Source: Casuarina equisetifolia
Lineage: Eukaryota; Streptophyta; Magnoliopsida; Fagales; Casuarinaceae
Assembly (NCBI GenBank): GCA_028551475.1
Contig: CM052356.1
Location: forward strand, 17,325,884-17,389,883
Direction of reading: 5' to 3'
DNA length: 64,000 nt
Of this stretch, positions 1 to 11,395 are shown piece by piece; position 1 is the stretch's first letter, and every line of letters starts with the position of its first letter. A program made the translations under genes and the position numbers. The notes under the pieces were generated by a model that saw nothing but the letters and a program-made list of their open reading frames with translations, was not told where the DNA came from and did not search any database.

Positions 1-830
1 ATTTATGCTTGCAAGAGGGATAATATCTATATGATTGCGAAACTTTCTAATTTATTTATTATCCTATGTTTAGGTATAACAAACCTACTTAGTTCATTAA
101 TTTACTATATCATTATATATGAATTGAAACAAACCAAATGCGTTAGGATCTATGAACATTTACAGTTTACACAAAAAGCCACACAAACAATATGGTATAT
201 GTTTATTCATATTTAATTTATGGTTACACATTAGAATAGACAACTGCATATAATTTCTTGTCAGTTTCAAACATGCAAATCAAATCATTTAGGTGGTAGC
301 TAATCACTTAAAAGTATTAAACACAGTAATATGCAACTTTACATAAATAAAATATCTTGTAGAACATAACAATCATAAGATTCATATCATCATAATTAGG
401 TTACATCGTAACTCTAACCAAAGTAAACTAAAACATAATGAAATAATGTGGAAGAACAATAATAAGAAATAAATAAGGCTTCTTGAATCTAAGAATAAAA
501 AGTCTGTCACCCCTTTTTGTCTTCTTTTTAAAAAAACCTTGAATTCCTAACCTTTCTCTTGAGTTATGCTTAGTTTCCTCCTCTCCTTCTTTTACCTTTT
601 CTCTTCTTTTAAATAGGGTTTAGGTTTAAATCTATCTCTTATCCTAGTAGAAGTGGGTTTTGGATATCTAAAACAATTGAGTTTTGAATTCGTAATATGA
701 TAAGATTTTCTAACTATTTAGAAAACCCAATAACAATAAAGAATCTAATAACAATCATCCAAAGCCCAAGCTCATTTTGATTTTCTTGATTTTGATATTT
801 TGACCACATTTTTTCATATAATATGCATCA
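1..830. other. AT-rich sequence, nothing recognised
   Basis: I see no gene, RNA or element with recognisable domains here. The longest open stretch is about 60 codons, low-complexity, and resembles no protein family I know. It lies upstream of a copia relic and may be the mutated 5' part of that element. Confidence 0.4.
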
Positions 831-2042
831 GGTTCTCCATGCTTGTTCTTTTTCTCCATGCTTCCTTATTTTGCAAAAACAAGACAAATTTAAGTACATA
901 AAGAGGAATTCAAATATTTTCTCATTAGCATTGTATTATTTATTACCTAAAAATATGTTAAATAACTTTTTAAAAATAGAGTTATCACTATACGACTATT
1001 CTCTTTTCATTAAAGGACAAGATGATAATTTTTTTTAGTGCTCATATATATGGATGACACCTTAATCATTGGTGATGACACATGAGAAATTGATGCTTTG
1101 CAAGCTTATCTTCATTCTACATTTTGAGTTAAGGATTTGGAAGAATTCAAGTATTTTCTTGGGATTGAGATCCTTCGAGATTTAAGTGGCATGCATTTTG
1201 GTCAACGTAAGTATATCTTAGAATTGATTTCTAAATTAGGACTGTTCGCTATAAAGCTTGTTGAAAACCCCATGAAGACAAATGTCTTATTCACTAGATT
1301 GAAATATGATGAGCGAGTTTGTTTACAAATAAATAATCCACCATTTAAGAACATCTTGAGTTATCAACAGTTAATTGGTAAGCTGAATTATCTTAATATG
1401 ATATGCCCTAACATAGCTTTTCCAGTACAATTCTTAAGTCAATTCATGCATGCTCCCAAGCGATCCTATAAGGAGGCAGCTTTTCGTATTGTTAAGTATC
1501 TTAAAAGAATAATAAGGCTTGATTTATTCTTTCCTTTGGATGGTGATTTTCTCTTGCAAGATTCTTGTGATGCTAGTTATGCAAAATGCCCTATGACATG
1601 TTGATCCACTACTAGTTTCTTTCTTTCACTTGGACATTTAGTAATTTCATGAAAAAGTAAAAAGTAACTAGTTGTGACTCTTTCTTCAATAGAGGTTGAA
1701 TATAAGGCCATGGCAACCAATACTTGTAAGATCTTTTGGGTAGTTGGTCTATTAAAAGATATGAGAATTAATGTTTCATAACTAGTGCTATTATATTATG
1801 ATAATGAGGCAACACAAAAATTGGAAGAAAATCTAGTCTTTCATTAGTAGACCAAGCACATAGATGTTTGTTGTCATTTTATTTAAGAAAAAATACATCA
1901 TGGTTTAATTAGTACAACACATGTTGGGAGTGGTGACCAACTTGCAAATGTTCTGACCAAGGCCTTAGGGACAAATCAACATTACCATCTCTTTAACAAG
2001 CTTGGGGTCTTAGACTTCTTTTGACCCTTAGCTTGAAGGAGG
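830..2042 (+). pseudogene. Ty1/copia pol relic (RT end and RNase H)
   Basis: This is a decayed copia polyprotein 3' part. The longest open piece (1137-1604) carries the post-catalytic reverse transcriptase region: a KYFLGIEI-type stretch, a QRKYILELI block, then a block matching the usual 'YQRLVGKLIYL..TRPDI' stretch. Past the stop at about 1602, in broken frames, follow the RNase H blocks: a degenerate CDASYAKCP, a relic of SLSSTEAEYKAM (SSIEVEYKAM), a YYDNEA block, a TKHIDV-CHF block and a LTKAL..QH...KLG tail that ends at about 2025. Several in-frame stops show it is dead. No gag, protease or integrase is visible to the left. The LTR-like sequence starting with TG at 2043 follows at once, as expected for the 3' end. 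Confidence 0.85.
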
Positions 2043-2275
2043 TGTTGAAGATTGGAAAGATTTTAATCACACCCACAACATTACCATATTGGTTGACCTA
2101 CCATGTTACCATGTTGGGTCCTAAATAAGGCTTAATATATTGTAATTATTGTGTATATGTTATTTTCCTTAAATAGATTAGAGTTTACGTTCTTTAAATA
2201 TAAGGTTTTAATCCCTGTAACATAATAAGTTGTCTTTCTCTTTGTATAGGTTTTGTTCAAACTTGCATCCCATAA
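2043..2275 (+). repeat. 3' LTR of the copia relic at 830-2042
   Basis: It starts TGTTGAAG directly after a purine run (GGAGG, a polypurine tract remnant) that follows the pol C-terminus, the usual layout of a plant copia 3' LTR. The right edge is uncertain because no 5' LTR remains for comparison. Confidence 0.55.
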
Positions 2276-2389
2276 ATGAAAACAGTAGAATGTTTTCACA
2301 AATTCTTCAATGTTAAAGTTGTGCTAAAGCTACTTAGGAGCCACGACCTATATGTAAAAAAAACCAAAATGTGTGCTCAAGAGGTTATA

Positions 2390-2700
2390 AATTAGGTCTA
2401 TGGATCATGTGATTAGCAAGGATGGCATAAAAGTTTACTAAGGGAAGATAGAAGTTATCACAAAATGGCCATAGTTAGGAATGGTGAGGTTTCTAAGTGG
2501 TTTTTTTGGGCTTATGGGATACTGTTGGCATTTTATGAAGGGTTGTGGGATCATTGGAGCTATTGAAAAAGAACACCTTCATATAGGACCTTGAGGTTGA
2601 ACAATCATTTGTTTGATTGAATAAAGTAATGGTTAAAACCCTAGTTCTTGCCTTGTTGGATTTCTCTAAGACTTTTGTCATCGAGTATGATTAAGGGGAA
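2390..2700 (+). pseudogene. Ty3/gypsy reverse transcriptase relic, 5' part
   Basis: In broken frames this reads as the end of a gypsy-type reverse transcriptase and the start of its RNase H: a 'HVISKDGIKV' block, then 'KIEVITKWP', a 'FLSGFFGLMGYCWHF' block (normally FLGL.GYYRRF) and a residual 'FVIEYD' end, normally followed by the RNase H catalytic region. Stops and frameshifts are frequent. The same reading resumes at about 4,195 in the next RNase H segment, so roughly 1.5 kb has been inserted between the two parts. Confidence 0.75.
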
Positions 2701-4194
2701 GAATGTGTTTTTGTTGACATATAAAAAGGAGATGCTACCAGTAGTACGTGATGACTCTATTTTTATAGAGTTATTTTGAGTACTATAGGCAATGTATATT
2801 GTAGATTTTGTGAAAATGTATCTACATATGTTTATATTTATGCACTTTTTTGTTTGTTTATACAGCAAACTCTAAAAAGAAGGAAATGAAGCAAAATAGA
2901 AAGAAAAAGTAGAAGGAAAAGAGAAGAAAGAAAACAAGCAAAAATAGAAAAGAAGAGAGAGTGTGTTTTGCAAGTGGTGTATACATAAGGATTATAACAC
3001 GTGAGAAAAAGGAAAAGGAAGAAAATTAAAAGACATTATCAGTCAGTAGGAGGGAGCTATTGTCAAATAGAAAACAAGAGAGAGAGAAAAGATGTTTTTT
3101 ATTAAGGATAGAGAGAAAGTGGTCAAACAAAGAAGGAAACAAGTTTTTCATTAAGCTCCCTTTTTCTACAAGGGAGCTTTGTTCCTATTTATTTCTTGAA
3201 CCATTCTTTTCCATTTTCTAGCCAATTTTGGGTGTTTTTCAGTGAGGAAGGAGTAGATTTGCCATCCTAGTGCTATATTTGGCATTTTTGAAATGATTTT
3301 GCAGCGGTTTTTGGTTAAGAATGGCAAACACCATTTGAGCCTTTTTCATTAGATCTATGCATTTCTGTGGTAGATTTGGCAATTTCTTTGTAGATGTGTA
3401 GAGTTGTACAAACTTTCCTCAAATTAGAGACATTTTGGTGACAACTTTCATGTTTTTAATTTGAAGGATATTTTGTTCAATTTCTTGCACTATTTTTGTG
3501 TTTGTAAATACCATATTTTAGTTTATATTGTTGGAATTATGATGTAACTTGATTATAATGGTATGAATGTATGATTGTTGTGTTTTGTGAGCTATTCTGT
3601 GAATGTTAAGTTGCATGTTACTGAGCTTAATGCATTGAGTGATTAGCTATCACTTAGATGAACCAATTTTCATGTTAAAGACCAACAAGAAATTACATGT
3701 AATTGCTTATTGTAATATGCAACCATAGATTAATATAGATAGACATATACTATGTGGTTTGTGTGGCTTTAGGTATAAACTAGAATATTCATATATCTTA
3801 ATGTCATTCATGGGTAGAAATATAGTGAGTTAATGAGGTAAATAGGTTTGCTATACCTAGACATAAGATAATGAATAAATTAAGAAATTTTGCCATTATA
3901 TGAGTGGAATCAATATTGCATGCATAAATGATTGATATTCATACCTAGTAATTGGGTGAAATTGGATGCTTTAACATGTTTCAATTATCACATCTAGGTT
4001 AAATTTAGTTGTTTAATCCATTTTTCACAATTTATATTTGCTAAATAAACTCTAGGGTCTATTCACCATTAATAATTAGTCAGTTTAATAACCATCAATC
4101 TTTATGGGATGATACTCACACTTATCATTATATTACTTGTTTAACATGTACACTTGCATGTTGGATTTCACCAAATAGTACAACTAGTCAAGAA
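2700..4194. mobile_element. insertion splitting the gypsy relic, candidate solo LTR
   Basis: This non-coding stretch of about 1.5 kb interrupts gypsy RNase H sequence. It contains a TG start near 2716 (TGTTGACATA) and a CA at about 4178 (ATAGTACA), and a perfect 9-bp stem hairpin at about 3148-3175 (AAGCTCCCT / AGGGAGCTT). Size and lack of ORFs fit a solo LTR, but I could not find a convincing target-site duplication, so boundaries and class are tentative. Confidence 0.4.
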
Positions 4195-6160
4195 ATAGAG
4201 GTATCACTTGCTCAACTAAAAGTTCATAGTCTGTATAGAATAACAAAGCTTAAATATCTTTGGGATAAAAAAATTTCAACGTCATTATAGAAAAAATGGC
4301 TAGTAAAGATAATGGATTACAACTTTGACATTGAATATAAGCCGAGGTGCAAAAATGAGAGAGAAAATGCACTTCTTAAAAGAATGGAGGAGGCTAAAAA
4401 TGAAGGTTGGCACACTTTGTTTTCAAGATATGAAATAAGGGAAACAAACATTGAAGATGAGCACAAAGGTCCTAAGAAAGAAAAGGGAAACATGGAAAAA
4501 GATGACACACTAGTAGAACAATCAAACAAGTTGTTGATTGAAACAATTATTGAAAAAGAACCCCTAGGCTGAGCTTAAGGATTGACTAACGAAAAAACCC
4601 ACTATGGGATCCAATTAGCTAACAATAGGGAAAGAAAAGCATGGGAAGTTGCTTGTTATTTCTCCCTTAATCCTACCTTAGGTAAAACCTATTTGGGATT
4701 AAGTCAAGGAGTTACCAAAGATGGAGGCACTAACATTATGAATCGAAAAAAGGGAAATGTTTGAGCTTTGGTAATACAAAGATGGGCTAATATTCTTCAA
4801 AGGTAAAATCTTCCTTAATACTGCCTTAGAACTAATCCCCACAATATAAAAGAATTCCATTGGAGTACCCATGAAGGATTTTAGAAAACCATTACTTAGA
4901 TTAGAACGATGTTCTATTGGGAAGGAAAGAAAAAAAAAAAAGGTCAAGGAACACATCCATTGCTATATTGTCTATCAAGAATAGAAGTTTGAGTAAATAG
5001 GTTGCCTTTCTCAAGGCTTGTTGTAGCTTGTTCCTATCCTTAACAAGGTATGGTATGAAATTTCTATGGATTTTGTTAATAAGTTACCTCTATTAAAAGG
5101 GAGGAACTCCTTGTTGGAGTTAGTTTATAGGTTAAACAATATGCAAAAATCATCTTTTCACACACCCCTACATTGCTGCCATAGTGACCCAAGCTTCTTT
5201 CAAGAGATTTTCAAACTTTATAGGATGCATTAAGTTATAATGTGTGACCAAGGTTCTATCTTCATGAGTATCTTTTGGCAGGAGCTATTCAAGCTACAAG
5301 GAGCCAACTTCAATTACACATATGCTACCACCTATAGTTAGATAGATAAACTAAAGTTACAAACCAAACCATCAATTTGTAATCAATGAGGTGGCTGGCC
5401 AACTTCAATTACAAATTTATCTATGTTGTTTGGTTTTGTAGTCAACCTCATGAATGGAAGAGGTGGTTGGCTTAGGAAGAATTTTGTCTAAATACTGTGT
5501 GAGTAGTAGCATGAATATTGGCCCTTATGGTTGTGTATGGTTGGGAGCCCTCGTCCTTGCTAATGTATGTCCCTAGGATGACATTGATTGAGGTAGTGGA
5601 TGAAAAGTTAAAGGATAAGAAAGAAGTTCTCAATGTGTTGAAGGAATGCCTTTAATTGGCCTAAAATCAAATGAAGCAATTATATGACAAGAATCACTTT
5701 AAGCTCATTTTAAAAAGGTGATCATGTGTTTTTGCATTTGTATTTATATTGATAAGCTTTTGTGGCTATGAGAAGGTTAGTTAAATTGTCCTTTTAATAA
5801 TTTGGCCCTTTCGAGGTGGAATAGAAAATTGGTTTTATTACTTATCTATTGAAGCTAGCTAGTGGATCCAAAGTTCACATAGTCTTTCATGTATCTAGTC
5901 TTAAAATGGTTATGGAGTTAGGAGTGGAAATGGCTACAAAAAATTTCGTTAAGGAAATAAAGTTAAGTTTGGCTAGGCCCCTGGTAGTCTTGGATCATCG
6001 TATCAAAAGGCAATGCTAACAAATCTTAGTTCATTGGGTGGGGTTGTCTCTTAATGAAGCCATTTAGGAGGACCTCTAGGGCATGCAACAACTTATCTTG
6101 ATTATGACCTTAGGGACAAGGTATAAGTTAAGAAGGAAGGTATCATACAAGTCTTAACAA
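4195..6160 (+). pseudogene. Ty3/gypsy RNase H and integrase relic
   Basis: It continues the gypsy polyprotein. At 4,230-4,360 is the RNase H tail (a 'KWLVKIMDYNFDIEYKP' block, normally KWL.KL.GYDF.I.YKPG). About 5,000-5,250 carries the integrase core start (PILNKVWYEISMDFVNKLP, then CDQGSIFMSIFWQELFKLQG, with Q in place of the R of the usual SDRD motif). About 5,320-5,560 is the TAYHPQTDGQ region in degraded form. About 5,810-5,930 is the C-terminal chromodomain-proximal block (GPFEVE-KIGFITYLLKLASGSKVHIVFHVSSLK). Many stops and frameshifts. The stretch 4,380-4,960 between RNase H and integrase has an open frame of 86 codons that I cannot assign beyond its first 23 residues. Confidence 0.8.
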
Positions 6161-6589
6161 AGTGTAGATCAATCATATTTTAATTTTATGTTAGTCACAT
6201 TTGTGTTTTTAAGCATGTAGAATGATGACTTGTTAAAAAAGGGCAAGTTAAGCATGTAAGTTTAAATTTTACTTGTAATTGTTAAGAGTTAGAAGGCTAT
6301 GGTAGGGCATGATTGGGTAAGGAGCCATGCCCTTTGCAATCATAGCCTATGATGCCCAATATGGGCGTTTAGCCTATTGAGGTTAAACAATCACAGTACC
6401 TAGGGAAGAACATTTATAAGTTATGCATAGAAGCTTTTGTAAGGATGTATTGGAATGTAATAGAAATACCTTTAGATTTCCTCAAACTCCATTATATGCA
6501 TTTTTGTCAAACTAGCATAATCCATTACAAAAAGAAAAGGTTTAGTGACCTTTTCTCTCATGATTTCATGCTTGAAGTTCTTAAAAATT
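6161..6589. repeat. probable gypsy 3' LTR remnant with an inverted repeat
   Basis: Non-coding sequence directly after the gypsy integrase end. It holds an imperfect inverted repeat at about 6,295-6,350 (GGCTATG...GGGCATG facing CATGCCC...CATAGCC). Position suggests the 3' LTR, but no second LTR is present in the window for comparison. The next recognisable sequence is block A of duplication copy 1. Confidence 0.35.
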
Positions 6590-7260
6590 GATTTATTACA
6601 TAAACTCATAACAATATCTCTTTAGTAGTTTTAATATAATTTCTCAATGTGGGAGCTTTTTCCTTAACCTAATTAGATACCAATCTTTCTAAATAAAATT
6701 TTATTTTTTTATGCCTATTTTCTAAAAATATTTCCATCCAAGAAGTTTTCATTTGTTCAAAAGTTTATAAAATAGTGATTGACCTTTTTATTTATTGGTA
6801 GAGCTTTTTCTTTCATGTATAACATTGAAAAGTAATGTGTTTGTATGTTGTCATCTAAAAAATGTTTACATGACTAAAAGTTCTTAAATAGTATAATGAG
6901 ATTTCTATTTGTGAGTAGAATTTTGATTCCATGTATAAAATTTAAGAGTAATGAGTTTATAAATTGCCATCCAAGAACTTTGTAGTGTTCAAAAGTTTAT
7001 ATATAGTATATTGGATTTTACTTCCATGTACAAAAGCTAAAAACAATGTGCTTCTACACTACTATCTAAGAAAATTATAATGTCACAAATTCATAAATAG
7101 TTTATTGAACTTTATTTTTTAAGTAGAGTTTTACATCCATGTATAAAATCTAAAACTAAGAAGTTTGTTTAAGTAACAAAAAGAATTAAGATAGACAATT
7201 TTTATTTTAGATGATCATTGTTCTACAGTAAGTATGATACACAATTTTTGTTTTTGAAAC
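6590..7260. repeat. Block A, copy 1: ~115-bp minisatellite
   Basis: Four diverged tandem monomers lie at roughly 6733-6851, 6852-6968, 6969-7064 and 7065-7178. Each runs from an ATCCAAGAA-type start through a 'TTCAAAAGTTTATAAATAGT' core and a 'TCCATGTATAAAAT' core to a 'TGTTTGTA...' end. The flanks (about 6,640-6,690 and 7,195-7,250) also match the flanks of the block at 16,020-16,838 and 27,795-28,490. In those copies the block sits upstream of an ASR promoter. Here no ASR gene remains to the left, where the gypsy relic lies instead. Confidence 0.75.
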
Positions 7261-7318
7261 AACTAGAAAACTCACCCACTAACTTCAAAACCCTACCTAA
7301 AATGATATGATTCAACAT

Positions 7319-7660
7319 GTCATGGCCTAAATAGATTCATCCTTGACTAGCCAACATGTTTATGCTTTTTGGCATGATGGTTAGGGTTTGAACCATGAGC
7401 AACTATCCCACCATCCTAAGTTTGAACCTTAACATGAGCAAATCTTAGTATATCTTATTGGGTGGGTGCCATAATATGAGAGACCTTAAAGGCCAAGGAG
7501 GATAAGAATGGGCTTGCTAGTAGTTGGGGCTACCTAGAGACTAGGCCTTTATAAGTAGGCCACTAAGGCATCAAATGCTAAGTGTGGTGGAGTTGTCATG
7601 ATCTAAATATATTCATCCTTGACTAGCCAATAGGTCTAAGCCTTTTGGCATGATATTCAG
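7319..7660. mobile_element. small element bounded by ~62-bp direct repeats
   Basis: Two direct repeats (about 7319-7380 and 7594-7655) begin TGTCATG and share an ATTCATCCTTGACTAGCCAA core. They flank about 210 bp of non-coding sequence. The unit is missing from the sister segment at 28,490-28,560, so it is an insertion in copy 1. Size and layout recall a TRIM (miniature LTR retrotransposon). Just inside the left repeat are tRNA T-arm-like motifs (GTTTGAACC), so a SINE-like origin is the alternative. No clear primer-binding site. Confidence 0.4.
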
Positions 7661-7776
7661 GTATTAAGACATAAGAATATTCATATGATGCATAAATACA
7701 TTTTCAAATGCAAATTCCTTTAGTTGTAAACTTTATTACCATTAATTTATGAGAAATTATGTCTACTATAATGCTA

Positions 7777-10066
7777 CACTACTTTGAATGCAAACACCAT
7801 CACTTACTAAAAGTAGTGTGAGCCCTATTATTTCAAATCCATCTTCCTTCTCATTTTTGATGTGAATGTATCTTGACTACCACTTACCTTATAAATTGTC
7901 TACCATCCATCTTTATAGGCAATGTCACTCCACATGAGAAACTTTTTAACGATCCTCTTACCATCAAGCACTTGTGTGCTTTTGGAAGTCAATGTTACAT
8001 AACCATTTTAGGTGCACATGACAAATTCAACTCTTGGAATGTTCTTGTATCTTCATGGGTTACCATTCTTACTAAAAAGGTTATCATCTATATGACCCCT
8101 CCTTGAAATTTTTTTTTTTAGTCATGATGTCATATTTTGTAAGAACTTTTTCTCTTTTGCACCATCTTTGTCTATGCCATCCTTTAACGGCCTAGCCACC
8201 ACTCCCATTATATTGCCTTAAGAGTCATATATACCTTCCTTACTACCTATTGATGAATCAAACTTTCTTTTTAGTTCCTAATACTGACATCACCTTACCT
8301 ACCTTTACGAACTAGATTCTTGATACTACTTTATCATATCCACCTTTAGTCTTTACCCATCTAAACTAGTAGCCTACACCTTCACTTAAGGCCCCTATTC
8401 GATGCTTTAGTTACTTTACCAAACCACTCATTTGAAGATTGGACTACTTATGCCCTACTTTGCCTTCCACCTTTAACACTTTCCTATACCTTTTTTCTCA
8501 ATAACTTTCCCACAATTAGTGTCATCCTCACTATTAGCACTTTATTGTTTTTATCTTCACCACCACTAAGTCTTATTCCTTGTAAGAAGCTCTTGCCAAC
8601 CTTCATTGGATGGATGCCATGGATAGTAAACTTGCTACTCTTAAGGCCAATCACATTTAAGATGTGGTTCCTTTACCTTCTAATCATTTTTTTATTGGTT
8701 ATAAATAGGTTTACAAGGTGAAGTATAGCATTGACAGCATCATTGAGCATTATAAGGCCTACTTAATGGTCAGAGGGTACAACTAGTAAGAAAGGATAAA
8801 CTATCATGGCACTTTCTCTCCTATGGTGAATCATGTCACCGTCTCGTTGTTAATAACTATTGTTGTTATTCATCATTGGCTTTTATTTCAAATGGATATG
8901 TTGAATACTTCTCTTCATGTGACCTTTATGAAAAGATTTACGTGGAACTTCTCCTCTAATTTCACATTCAAGGGGAGGGTCTAGTTTGTCAATTGCAGAA
9001 ATCTTAGTATGGATTAAAGCAAGCTTCTTGTCAACAAAACAAAAAGTTCACCTCCGCTTTTACTACATATGGTTTTTATTAGTCCCAACATGATTTCTTA
9101 CTCATTGCTTTACTTATTTATGTTGACGACATTTTGATTATAAAGAACAATTAGGTTATCATATCATATTTAAAAGCCTATCTTCATTCCATATTTTTTT
9201 ATAAAGGACTTTGGATAGTCAAAATTTTTCCTTATGATTGAAATGGCTCACTCTCCAAATGAAATTTCTCTAAGTTAGCACAAGTATACCCTAGAACTCA
9301 TTCTAGACGCTAGACTCATAGGATCCAAACCTTTATTGATTCCCATGGAACAAAATAAACAATTCATAAGCATTGTGTATGATGCTAGCTTGCAAGAAAA
9401 ACAACATGATACGTCACTCAAACATCTCTTGACCTACCAAAGATTAATTGGAAAACTCATCTATATGACATTTATTAGACTTAATATTACATTCTTAGTG
9501 CAATTTTTTGGTCAATTCAAACGTGCACCTAAGCAATTTCATAAGGATGCAACTATGAAGGTGATCATGTACCTCAAGAGTTGTCCATGGCTTAGTCTCA
9601 TGTTCTCATGTGCCTTATGACAAGGAGGTCTACTATTGGTTTTTGCATAATGCTTGGAAACTCTCTAATATCATGAAAAGCCAAGAAGTAATTGATTGTC
9701 TTATTATCATGCACAAAAGTAAAATATCAACCAATGTAGGTCACCATACATGAATTGATTTGGATCATAGGAATACTAAAAGATTTGGTTTTTATCTATG
9801 ACAACATGCCATGTTGTACTATGACAGTGAAACAAAGGAGAAAATAGTTGAAAACTCAATTTTTCATGAACAAACAAAGCATATTAAAGTTGATTGTCAT
9901 TATGTGAGATAAAAGATATAGCAAGGAATTATCATAACCCATCATGTTTCCACCAAGGAGCAACTAGCAGAGTTATTCACTAAAGTATTTTATAGCAAAC
10001 AACAATGGCATCTTCTTTTCAAGATTGGAATATTTAATTTGCTTAAATCTCTGACTTAACGGGAAG
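7777..10066 (+). pseudogene. Ty1/copia relic (integrase end, RT, RNase H)
   Basis: This is a decayed copia polyprotein closely related to the one at 31,840-35,183. At 7,873-8,106 is the integrase end (TTYLINCLPS...PHEKLF...FGSQCY). About 8,600-9,240 is reverse transcriptase, with 'DAMDSKLATLKANH', 'QMDMLNTSLH' and a region corresponding to YVDD near 9,120. 9,270-9,620 is the post-RT region (HKYTLELI, MEQNKQF, YQRLIGKLIYM). 9,630-10,060 is a broken RNase H. There are many stops. Gag, protease and most of the integrase are missing. The element interrupts block A/B sequence that is continuous in copies 3 and 4, which fixes its edges near 7,777 and 10,232. Confidence 0.85.
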
Positions 10067-10232
10067 TGTTGATAATACAATGAATGTATACTTCCTTACT
10101 AGGTCCTCTAATCACATTGGGTTTTCCTGATTGTGTTATGTATACTATTTTCTATGTATAGCATTACAATTACCATGTAAAGTAAGTATTTATATAGGCA
10201 TGGTCTTGTAAAGTTCTACTCACTACAAATTG
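10067..10232 (+). repeat. 3' LTR of the copia relic at 7777-10066
   Basis: It begins TGTTGATAATAC after the purine tract GGGAAG that follows the RNase H tail. Its right edge is set by the return of segment-shared sequence (TGTCATAGTACATTTCAACC, matching 28,611-28,630). Short AAT-containing sequence flanks both ends and may be a worn target-site duplication. Confidence 0.65.
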
Positions 10233-11395
10233 TCATAGTACATTTCAACCATTATCTAGGAAATTTAGAGAGATATTGGAATGGTTTAATTTTGACTACT
10301 CTACCTAAACACAAGCATAATAAAAGAAGTCTTGCAGATCACTTTGAATGGTAAATGAATATATCTTCTTTGTCAATAGTTGAGATCCAATGCTTGTTAT
10401 AAAATTTAACCTTTAAAAAAATAAATAAAATACCCATTAAGCATGTTGTGAGCTACAATCCGTTAGTGGAAATATAAAATCACAGCATTTGTGTAAGGCA
10501 TGTGGCCCATTATTTAGTTATGGCAAACCATTGACTTTGATAATGCACCGATCATGGAGCCTATTATAGTTTAAAAGTTCGAAAAGAAAGTGACAACATT
10601 AGAAATCTTTCTAGATCAAATCATTGAATGTTAGGAACGATCACCCCATATACGAGCTTTGCATATGTAATCAGCTATTTATATTTCATGAATGACAAGC
10701 TAGAACGTTAGGTAGTGGAAAGGTAGTTGAACGTGGGAGCAAGGTAAAGATTGAGATCATGTACCGGCCTTCTACTATTTAATTTGAGCCATTGAATGTG
10801 AAAGCAAGGCAAAGATTAACATCAAGTACTGGCATTCTACTTTTTTAATTATATCTGGAAGATAATGTCCCTAATAACAGATGTGATACTACCAAGAATC
10901 CAAGTGGAATCCTATGATTGGAAATTTCAAAAAATAGTAAATGGCATTTTAGAGAAAAGGAGGTTATAATTTAAGCGCCCACCAAATTACAATCAACTAA
11001 AACTAGTTGGGAAGTAAATGTAAGATATATGATCAGGATATCTTAGCTTGTTTAAAAGGCATAGTCATTATGGTTACACCTTTTTGGTAAGAAATAGCAA
11101 TAAAACTAAGCTAACTTTTTTTTTAAAACGAGTAAATACAAATTAAACCACTATTTGGAGCAGTGAACACAATAATCGTCTTTGTAAATTTGAAACCTTA
11201 AATAATTATGTTTTATGTTGGTTTTCTAATTAAAATAACACAATAATGATTTTTGTGCCATGCGGTGCATTTTGGCCATCGATGCCAAACTTTGTCAAGA
11301 AATAAACCTATAATCACATGCAAGAAGCAATAAAGAAAATAAGATCTGATCAACAAGATCCATTTAGCAAGCAAGTCACTAGGATCATATCTATT
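10233..11395. repeat. Block B, copy 1 of the duplicated segment
   Basis: Non-coding spacer that matches 28,600-29,715 (copy 3) and 45,390-46,420 (copy 4) in order, including the landmark runs TTAAGCATG, TGACAAGCTAGAA and ACCGGCCTTCTAC. It carries a tandem pair of a ~65-bp unit (about 10,728-10,856) that is also paired in copy 3 but single in copy 4. No coding potential. Confidence 0.75.

Noticed and set aside
4312..4572. Possible standalone 86-codon gene (MDYNFDIEYKP...)
   Set aside because: Its first residues are the gypsy RNase H tail, and it is embedded in a decayed gypsy polyprotein.
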